Source of the DNA: Oscillospiraceae bacterium
Lineage (GTDB): Bacteria; Bacillota_A; Clostridia; Oscillospirales; Oscillospiraceae
Length of the DNA: 5,830 bases
Assembly: GCA_017939025.1 (NCBI GenBank)
Contig: JAGBAI010000100.1
Span: forward strand, 1 to 5,830
Direction: 5' to 3'
The notes under the pieces were generated by a model. It ran no database searches. It worked only from the letters and a program-made list of their open reading frames with translations, and was not told where the DNA came from. Shown in pieces: positions 1 to 4,118 of this stretch (within the stretch, counting starts at the first letter, position 1; every line of letters starts with the position of its first letter). The translations under genes were made by a program, and so were the position numbers.

Positions 1-10
1 ACATGAGCAT
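1..10 (-). CDS. 5' end of an unidentified gene leaving the window on the left
   Basis: Only the first codons are present, so no product can be named. On the minus strand a strong ribosome site (AAAAGGAGG, 24-16) is followed after 5 bases by ATG at 10-8, then CTC, then a second in-frame ATG at 4-2, 11 bases from the site. Either could be the start; the protein would begin Met-Leu-Met or Met. An earlier in-frame ATG at 43-41 has no ribosome site before it. The gene follows the S-component gene in the same direction but is separated from it by a terminator and a probable promoter of its own. The call rests on the ribosome site, promoter and leader structure, not on coding evidence. Confidence 0.45.
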
Positions 11-72
11 AGAGACCTCCTTTTCTGTGTTGTAGGGGTACATTCATTGTAAAGGATTTTGTCTCTATGCTC
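5..72 (-). promoter_or_regulatory. Leader hairpin covering ribosome site and start codon
   Basis: Bases 5-16 and 61-72 are a perfect 12-bp inverted repeat (GAGCATAGAGAC / GTCTCTATGCTC). After a small internal loop (17 against 57-60) the stem continues with 18-23 pairing 51-56, and a short apical hairpin TGTA-GGGG-TACA lies at 31-42. In the minus-strand transcript the stem contains the start codon at 10-8 and most of the Shine-Dalgarno site. The visible architecture is that of a translational switch: a riboswitch, protein-binding leader or thermosensor are all possible. I do not recognise a known riboswitch consensus in it, so the trigger is unknown. Confidence 0.55.
16..24 (-). promoter_or_regulatory. 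Ribosome binding site of the left-edge gene, inside a hairpin
   Basis: AAAAGGAGG on the minus strand is a near-perfect Shine-Dalgarno site. Its GGA (20-18) pairs with TCC at 56-54, and its last G (16) pairs with C61 within the leader hairpin, so the site and the ATG at 10-8 would be hidden when the leader is folded. Confidence 0.6.
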
Positions 73-93
73 AACTTTTATTTTGACATGGCT

Positions 94-122
94 TTGGGGC
101 CAGGCTCATCGCCTGACCCCAA
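94..122 (-). promoter_or_regulatory. Hairpin near the 5' end of the leader transcript
   Basis: On the minus strand TTGGGGTCAGGC (122-111), loop GATGA (110-106) and GCCTGGCCCCAA (105-94) make a 12-bp stem. One pair is G-U in minus-strand RNA but would be a C-A mismatch in plus-strand RNA, which suggests the minus strand is the folded one. No T-run follows, so it does not look like a terminator. It lies about where transcription from the -10 box at 133-128 would begin, so it could cap and stabilise the transcript or be the first domain of a sensing leader. Confidence 0.45.
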
Positions 123-127
123 CATTT

Positions 128-133
128 ATTATA
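128..133 (-). promoter_or_regulatory. Possible -10 box for the left-edge gene
   Basis: The minus strand reads TATAAT at 133-128, a perfect -10 hexamer lying between the S-component terminator and the structured leader. The -35 region 16-18 bases upstream falls inside the terminator stem and is poor (AAGGAG at the 17-base spacing), and there is no extended -10 TG. It would therefore be weak or activator-dependent if used. Confidence 0.35.
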
Positions 134-143
134 GAACCAGTAT

Positions 144-169
144 AAAACCGCTCCTTTCGGAGCGGTTTT
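144..169 (-). terminator. Rho-independent terminator after the S-component gene
   Basis: AAAACCGCTCC (144-154), loop TTTC, GGAGCGGTTTT (159-169): an 11-bp perfect stem with A and T ends on either side, starting 20 bases past the stop codon of the transporter gene. It should work in both directions. Confidence 0.85.
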
Positions 170-188
170 CAACATTTTATGATATCCT

Positions 189-743
189 TTACGCAGTAAT
201 CTGTCCCTTGGCATAGCGCTGGGGGATCACCTTCGCCTTCATCAGCGTGCAGACCACACTTGGCAGGAACACCAGCTGAATGATGATTCCAGGCAGAGCC
301 GTCACAAAGCTGGCAGTGACCCAGGCAGACAGCGCCAGACCCGGCGTAAAAATCAGCGCCTTGGCAATACCGGAAACCACCCGGCCCGCAATCATGGCAA
401 CCACCAGAGCAATGTACAGGTCAGCATAAGTACTTCTGGTATGCACATATTTCAGCATCAGACCGGATACCAGGCCATAGGTACCGCATTCCACCATCAT
501 GGCAGGCAAAAACGCAATGGGCGGCATTCCCGTCAGCGCACTGCTGACCAGCGGGCCCATAAGACCGCACAGCAGGCCGTAAGGCCAGCCGCAGATCATA
601 CCGCAGATCAGCACCGGGATGTGCATGGGCAAAAATACGCTGCCCGCATCGGGAATGGAATGGAACGCAATGGGCAAAACCACGCACAGCGCAACGCAAA
701 CCGCCGCCATGGTCATATTTCGAATGGAGCTTCTGTTCTTCAT
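189..743 (-). CDS. ECF transporter S component (substrate-binding membrane subunit)
   Basis: The 184-residue protein is almost wholly hydrophobic, with about six membrane segments (roughly residues 10-28, 39-57, 59-75, 77-98, 108-130 and 142-168) after a short basic start (MKNRSSIRN). Size and layout match S components of energy-coupling-factor vitamin importers, as do the motifs LPMHIPVLICG (38-48), GPLVSSALTGMPP (63-75) and LPGIIIQL (150-157). S subunits bind the substrate and dock with a shared EcfA/EcfA'/EcfT module, not encoded here. The substrate cannot be read from sequence; the LPMHIP...GMPP pattern reminds me of S components proposed for cobalamin-precursor or pantothenate uptake, a recollection and not a proof. 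No cobalamin riboswitch is visible upstream. The start is set by AAGGAGGA (758-751), 7 bases before the ATG. It has its own promoter and a strong terminator, so it is probably monocistronic. Confidence 0.85.
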   Translation of the reverse strand: MKNRSSIRNMTMAAVCVALCVVLPIAFHSIPDAGSVFLPMHIPVLICGMICGWPYGLLCGLMGPLVSSALTGMPPIAFLPAMMVECGTYGLVSGLMLKYVHTRSTYADLYIALVVAMIAGRVVSGIAKALIFTPGLALSAWVTASFVTALPGIIIQLVFLPSVVCTLMKAKVIPQRYAKGQITA

Positions 744-750
744 AAGGATG

Positions 751-803
751 TCCTCCTTGCTTCTTTGTGGCCTTATTATATCAATAAAGAATTACCGTTT
801 GAA
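751..803 (-). promoter_or_regulatory. Promoter and ribosome site of the S-component gene
   Basis: On the minus strand TTCAAA (803-798) lies 17 bases before TATAAT (780-775), and the -10 is extended by TGA directly before it. This fits a SigA-type promoter. The predicted start point is near 768, giving an untranslated leader of about 25 bases that holds the AAGGAGGA ribosome site at 758-751. There is no room for a riboswitch. Confidence 0.7.
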
Positions 804-804
804 G

Positions 805-826
805 CCCCCCGGGGGGTTGTTTTTTT
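805..826 (+). terminator. G/C palindrome followed by T-run (terminator-like on plus strand)
   Basis: CCCCCCGGGGGG (805-816) is a perfect 12-bp palindrome followed on the plus strand by TTG and seven T (820-826). A plus-strand transcript could fold 4 bp with a 4-base loop and terminate here, but no plus-strand gene is visible before it. On the minus strand it sits directly upstream of the -35 box of the transporter promoter, so it could instead be a protein-binding site or a remnant. Its role is unresolved. Confidence 0.3.
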
Positions 827-846
827 ATGAAAATTTTTAAAAAAAC

Positions 847-1247
847 ACATTGCCGCACCGCATATTTGTGAAAAGGTATACCTTTTTGTAATTGAAAGAG
901 CGGCAGTGTTCCTTTCTTGTCCCGCCAAGAAAGGAACCAAAGAATGCGGCTTAAGGGGCGCTACGAAAAAGCGCCCCCTTAAGAATCCCCCGCCGCATCA
1001 CCATCCGACACCGGAAAATGTTCCGATTTTCCGGCGTCTAACATGAAAAAACTTATAAGCTTTTGAGCGTTAAGCGTTCAAAAATCGGAACATTTTTGAA
1101 CGCTGGTCGGCGAGGCGGCGCAGGGGATTCTTAAGGGGGACATGCCTTTTCGGAATGTCCCCTTAAGTCGCCTTCTTTTGGTACTTTTCTTGGCGACCAA
1201 GAAAAGTACATTACCGCACTTTGATTACAATATGGTATACTTTATCG
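847..1247. repeat. Composite inverted repeat of two hairpin-rich arms
   Basis: This 400-bp gene-free stretch is one imperfect inverted repeat centred near CTTATAAG (1052-1059). Left-arm stem-loops are 908-937, 950-983 and 1011-1034; right-arm partners, read as reverse complement, are 1181-1209, 1130-1167 and 1074-1103. Shared anchors include GTATAC (876-881 and 1235-1240), TTGTAAT, CTTAAGGGG, AAGAATCCCC and the loop GTTCCG, in the same order. The left arm has an extra outer stem, ACATTGCCGC (847-856) with GCGGCAGTGT (900-909), enclosing the palindrome 871-886; the right arm ends beside the sortase terminator. No coding potential or transposase is present. It resembles a REP/REPIN- or MITE-like non-autonomous element. 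Family membership is inferred from architecture only, and the boundaries are approximate. Confidence 0.75.
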
Positions 1248-1249
1248 GC

Positions 1250-1290
1250 AAAATAAAAGGGATGCCCTTACAGGACATCCCTTTTATTTT
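1250..1290 (-). terminator. Terminator of the sortase gene
   Basis: AAAATAAAAGGGATG (1250-1264) and CATCCCTTTTATTTT (1276-1290) form a 15-bp perfect stem with an 11-base loop, three bases past the sortase stop codon. The minus-strand 3' side ends in CCCTTTTATTTT, giving a T-rich tail within the stem. It should also stop plus-strand transcription. Confidence 0.88.
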
Positions 1291-1293
1291 CCA

Positions 1294-2097
1294 TCAGGTG
1301 ATCCGCACAGCAGCAACGACCAGGCGGCCATTGTCCAGTGTATACTCACAGGTAGACAGGCAGATCAGCTTGTCGCCGTAAACAGGGGTGATTCCGGTGT
1401 CATAGAAGCTCAGACGCTTGCACTCCGCAACGAAATCGTTGAACTCAGCCTCATCCGCAGCATCCACAAACTTGTGATAGCTGAAGCCCTGGCCCAGGTT
1501 CGCACTGGTCTTGAATACCGCAAAGATCTTGTATGTATGATACTCGTCCAGAGTATCGAACATGATGATGGGGTTATTCTCCCAGGCAGTCTTGCTGGTG
1601 TAAGCACCCAGGCAGTTGAACATGGAGCCGTCAGCCATATTGTGGCCAAAGATGGTAATGTTATCGCTGGGCTCGTTCACATCAGCCTCGCCCCAGGCAT
1701 AGATACTGCCACGGGTGGAGTCCTTCTTGTCGAAGTCCCGGTACAGATAGAAGTTGGGATCATCGGGAGTCTGCATGACGGGGTAATTCAGCTTGGTACC
1801 CTCCAGCTTGATCCAGCCGACGGTGTCGTTATTCTGATTGTAGATGTCCTCATAACCGGCAATCATGCCAGGCTCGGTAGCTTCGGTAGCCTCGGTAGTT
1901 TCGGCAGGCCCGGTGCTTTCCTCAGTGGCCTGGGTGGCCTGGGTGGTAGCAGCAGCGCTGGCCTGCTGAGCCAGTTCTTCGAAACGGTCCTCAGACTTCT
2001 TACCCTCAATCACATAATTGCCCACCATAAAGGCACTGACTGCAAAGGCGATGACCAGAACGACCACAGTAATGGTAAATAACAGTTTTTTAGGCAT
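1294..2097 (-). CDS. Class B sortase (cysteine transpeptidase), membrane-anchored
   Basis: The 267-residue protein has an N-terminal membrane anchor (about residues 5-27), a low-complexity Ala/Thr/Glu stalk (about 43-77) and a sortase domain to the end. The catalytic triad is visible: His152 in IFGHNM, Cys250 in LSTCEY and Arg258 in NGRLVV. YPVMQ and GSIYAW precede the histidine as in class B enzymes. Sortases cleave a C-terminal sorting motif and join the protein to peptidoglycan or build pili. No protein here has such a motif, so the substrate lies elsewhere; class B enzymes often prefer NPQTN-like motifs rather than LPXTG. Start: GGGAGG (2111-2106) is only 2 bases from the ATG at 2103 but 8 from the ATG at 2097, so the latter is preferred (the longer form adds Met-Phe). 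It has its own consensus promoter and strong terminator. Confidence 0.92.
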   Translation of the reverse strand: MPKKLLFTITVVVLVIAFAVSAFMVGNYVIEGKKSEDRFEELAQQASAAATTQATQATEESTGPAETTEATEATEPGMIAGYEDIYNQNNDTVGWIKLEGTKLNYPVMQTPDDPNFYLYRDFDKKDSTRGSIYAWGEADVNEPSDNITIFGHNMADGSMFNCLGAYTSKTAWENNPIIMFDTLDEYHTYKIFAVFKTSANLGQGFSYHKFVDAADEAEFNDFVAECKRLSFYDTGITPVYGDKLICLSTCEYTLDNGRLVVAAVRIT

Positions 2098-2105
2098 AAA
2101 CATTC

Positions 2106-2150
2106 CCTCCCATTTTTCCCTATTATAGTTCAGAGGCAGATTTCTGTCAA
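2106..2150 (-). promoter_or_regulatory. Consensus promoter and ribosome site of the sortase gene
   Basis: On the minus strand TTGACA (2150-2145), a 17-base spacer and TATAAT (2127-2122) match the vegetative SigA consensus at all 12 positions. The start point would be near 2115, just before the GGGAGG site (2111-2106), giving a very short leader. The -35 box overlaps a small palindrome CTGTC-AA-GACAG (2144-2155), a possible repressor site, though at 5 bp per arm chance is possible. Confidence 0.85.
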
Positions 2151-2199
2151 GACAGGCAAATCTTAAGAAATTATTACATTTTTCTCCCGCCCATCCGGA

Positions 2200-3807
2200 T
2201 CAGTTCATATACGGCGCATGGAGCATATCCCGCATGTCATAATAATTCTTCATCCTCCGCCAGCCGCCGCCTACCGTGGCATTGCCGGTGGTGACCACCC
2301 TGGCATCGGGAATCGCCTGGGAGAGTTTCCAGGCATCGGCCCGGCTGCCGTCGATCATATAAATATTTTTCAGCCAGGTCATGCCCATAATACCGTCTAC
2401 CTCCGGCCAGGCATTGCCAAAATTCAGATCCTCCAGCGCCGTGCAGTCCGCCAGAGGTGCCAGATCCCGAATGGCACTGTTGTCCAGCTCAATGAAGATC
2501 AGTTCCTTGCAGTTGCGGATGGGCTCAATGTACTTGACATTGGTCCAGGCCAGGATCAGATATTTCAGCTTCGGCATAAACTGCACAAAATCGATGTGGG
2601 TGATGGTCATATGGCCTAAGTCCAGACATACCATATCGGTGCAGTAGCGCAGGTTATGGGCATAGTCATCGGGCAACCGTCCCACGCCAAAATGGTTGGG
2701 CATAAAGTTATCGGAGTCAGTCCGCAGCGCAATGTGGGGGCCTAACCGAACAGTCCAGACCACTTTATAACTGTCTTTTACCCGATCCCGGTATGCTGCC
2801 ACCGCTTCGTTGTCAATGGGACACACAGCCAGCTTGCCGTCCATTTTGCTGTTGCCCCATTCGGGATTGTCCATACCGCACAGGCCCAGGATCACCTTTT
2901 CCGCATTGGGGAAATAGGCCATGGCCTGCTCCACCTGGCTCAGGTCCTCCAGCGCCAGCTGGCTTAAGTCCACCTCCGTGGTAGTGTCAGGATACACCTT
3001 CCCTGCCAGCTCCACCTCCCAGGTGATGGCCGTCTCCGGCATCTGCTCCCGCAGGGCCATCAAGGTCTGAGGCTGCGCCGCAGGCTTCACAAAGTGCACG
3101 CAGTCCACCTGCTTTAAGTACTGCAGCAGATAAATTTCTTCCTCCGCCACATTTTCCAGAGTCAGCTCCGCAGCCTCATAGGGAATCTCCTGCCCTGCCA
3201 TCTGCACGGCAAAAGACCGACCCGTATTCAGGCAGTAATTCCGCAGATCCGTAAAATCCGTCTGTTCCGGCCCACCGCAAGCCACCGCACCGGTCAGCGC
3301 CGGCAGGTATTCCATAGACAGGATCTCCGCCCGGGTAACGTTGGTGACCTGAATCTGTGTCGTCTCGGGGCCGTAGAAATTTCCGCCGATCTGCACATGG
3401 TAGTCCACCTCCACATGGGGCAGCAGCTTCCGCAGATACATCAGAGCATCATAGTCCCGGCAGTCCTTTGCATGAACTTTTTTCAGCTGGGGCAGATACA
3501 GCAGCGCATCTGCGTCTTCCTCTGTCAGCGACGTAACTGTGATCTCCGTTTCCGTGTTCTTCACAGTACTTCCCTGGAAGGGAATATCCCAGCGGATGTC
3601 ACACTCCGGCAGCGCCTCCTGCACCTTCTCATAATGCGACAGGCTGATCTCCTCACCGGTCAGATCCAGCACCGCCGCATTCTTAGGATACAGCTTAAAA
3701 TCCACAATATGATAGTTAAGTACCACAAAAATCATACCAGCCAAAACCACCGCCAGCACCGCTACCAGCAGGATCAGGGGTAAATTTCCACTTTTTGTAC
3801 CTTTCAA
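2200..3807 (-). CDS. Membrane-anchored LRR protein with ~63-residue repeat module (copy A)
   Basis: The 535-residue protein starts with MKGTKSG and one membrane segment (about 9-31); the rest is predicted outside. Residues ~35-375 hold five copies of a module centred on an aromatic strand, IRWDIPF (W73), Y136, F199, W263 and W351, spaced 63, 63, 64 and 88 residues. Each is followed by a T/E-rich strand, an acidic helix and YLPxLKKV-type text. Residues ~391-500 are 22-residue leucine-rich repeats of the internalin/SDS22 kind, for example YLILAWTNVKYIEPIRNCK. The tail has NATVGGGWRR and MRDMLHAPYM. There is no LPXTG signal, catalytic motif or lipobox. LRR proteins usually bind partners; the partner is unknown. 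Start: GGGAGG (3821-3816) is 8 bases before TTG at 3807-3805, while the upstream ATG at 3831 has no ribosome site and lies at the predicted transcription start. No clear terminator follows, so readthrough into the sortase gene is possible. Confidence 0.8.
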   Translation of the reverse strand: MKGTKSGNLPLILLVAVLAVVLAGMIFVVLNYHIVDFKLYPKNAAVLDLTGEEISLSHYEKVQEALPECDIRWDIPFQGSTVKNTETEITVTSLTEEDADALLYLPQLKKVHAKDCRDYDALMYLRKLLPHVEVDYHVQIGGNFYGPETTQIQVTNVTRAEILSMEYLPALTGAVACGGPEQTDFTDLRNYCLNTGRSFAVQMAGQEIPYEAAELTLENVAEEEIYLLQYLKQVDCVHFVKPAAQPQTLMALREQMPETAITWEVELAGKVYPDTTTEVDLSQLALEDLSQVEQAMAYFPNAEKVILGLCGMDNPEWGNSKMDGKLAVCPIDNEAVAAYRDRVKDSYKVVWTVRLGPHIALRTDSDNFMPNHFGVGRLPDDYAHNLRYCTDMVCLDLGHMTITHIDFVQFMPKLKYLILAWTNVKYIEPIRNCKELIFIELDNSAIRDLAPLADCTALEDLNFGNAWPEVDGIMGMTWLKNIYMIDGSRADAWKLSQAIPDARVVTTGNATVGGGWRRMKNYYDMRDMLHAPYMN

Positions 3808-3815
3808 GGGCAAAT

Positions 3816-3869
3816 CCTCCCATTTTTCCATAATAGTTCTATTATGCGAAAAAATCCCTTATAAGTCAA
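3816..3869 (-). promoter_or_regulatory. Promoter and ribosome site of LRR gene copy A
   Basis: On the minus strand TTGACT (3869-3864), 17 bases and CATAAT (3846-3841) form a SigA-type promoter with 10 of 12 consensus matches. The transcript should begin near 3834. That leaves only about 3 bases before the ATG at 3831 but about 25 before the TTG at 3807, whose ribosome site GGGAGG (3821-3816) is well placed. This decides the start codon. Confidence 0.75.
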
Positions 3870-3928
3870 GAAAAAATATTACTTCCGCCCGCACTCCGCC
3901 AAATTACAGTTTGGCGCACCTTTCAAAC

Positions 3929-4081
3929 AACGTATTCGTAGGGCGGGGATATATCCCCGCCGGGCACTGCCGTTTTATGAGCGTTAAAATCGTTTCGAAT
4001 CGTTGGATTTTCGAAAAAAACCAGCCGCTCACTCATCGATCATGCCCGGCTGGCATACTATGCCAGCCCTACGGCAGCGTT
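3929..4081. repeat. Small repeat element with hairpin-bearing inverted ends
   Basis: The ends are inverted copies that both run AACG-N4-CGTAGGGC, hairpin, GCCGGGC (left 3929-3965; right 4044-4081 on the opposite strand). The left hairpin is a perfect 20-bp palindrome (3942-3961, GGCGGGGATA mirrored). The right hairpin is GGCTGGCATA / TATGCCAGCC (4048-4068). The frame around the hairpins is the same while the stems differ in compensated pairs. The interior (about 3966-4043) has no gene; it contains a T7 run on the minus strand (4020-4014) and TGAGCG...CGCTCA (3978-4031). It lies between the two LRR genes. It looks like a MITE-type or REP-type element; no transposase is in view. Confidence 0.65.
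4014..4053 (-). terminator. Probable terminator of LRR gene copy B, inside the repeat element
   Basis: On the minus strand CCAGCCG (4053-4047), a 19-base loop and CGGCTGG (4027-4021) form a 7-bp stem followed directly by seven T (4020-4014). It lies about 65 bases past the stop codon of the upstream LRR gene. The loop is long, but the G/C stem and T-run fit an intrinsic terminator. Its 5' half is shared with the hairpin at 4048-4068, so the two folds compete. Confidence 0.5.
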
Positions 4082-4118
4082 ATTGAAACAGCCCATCAAG
4101 CTACATCTTCCCTCTTAC

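Noticed and set aside
41..43. Upstream in-frame ATG as start of the left-edge gene
   Set aside because: No ribosome site precedes it, and the strong AAAAGGAGG at 24-16 would then lie inside the coding region.
83..88. TTGACA on the plus strand as a -35 box
   Set aside because: No -10-like hexamer is found 16-18 bases downstream and no plus-strand gene follows.
847..1247. CRISPR array
   Set aside because: Repeats are inverted, unequal and not separated by regular unique spacers.
1142..1381. Plus-strand open frame starting in the hairpin repeat
   Set aside because: It runs through the repeat, the sortase terminator and the sortase 3' end with no ribosome site; structure explains the sequence better.
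1474..2082. 202-codon open frame on the plus strand
   Set aside because: Antisense to the sortase, whose triad and promoter are clear. The Gly/Leu/Ser-rich run mirrors the Thr/Glu/Ala stalk of the real gene.
2151..2199. Terminator between LRR copy A and the sortase
   Set aside because: Only a short ATCCGGAT palindrome and scattered T/A runs are seen; no stem followed by a T-run.
2200..2260. C-terminal sorting signal on the LRR protein
   Set aside because: The protein ends MRDMLHAPYMN with no LPXTG-like motif, hydrophobic segment or basic tail, so it is anchored by its N-terminal helix and is not a sortase substrate by sequence.
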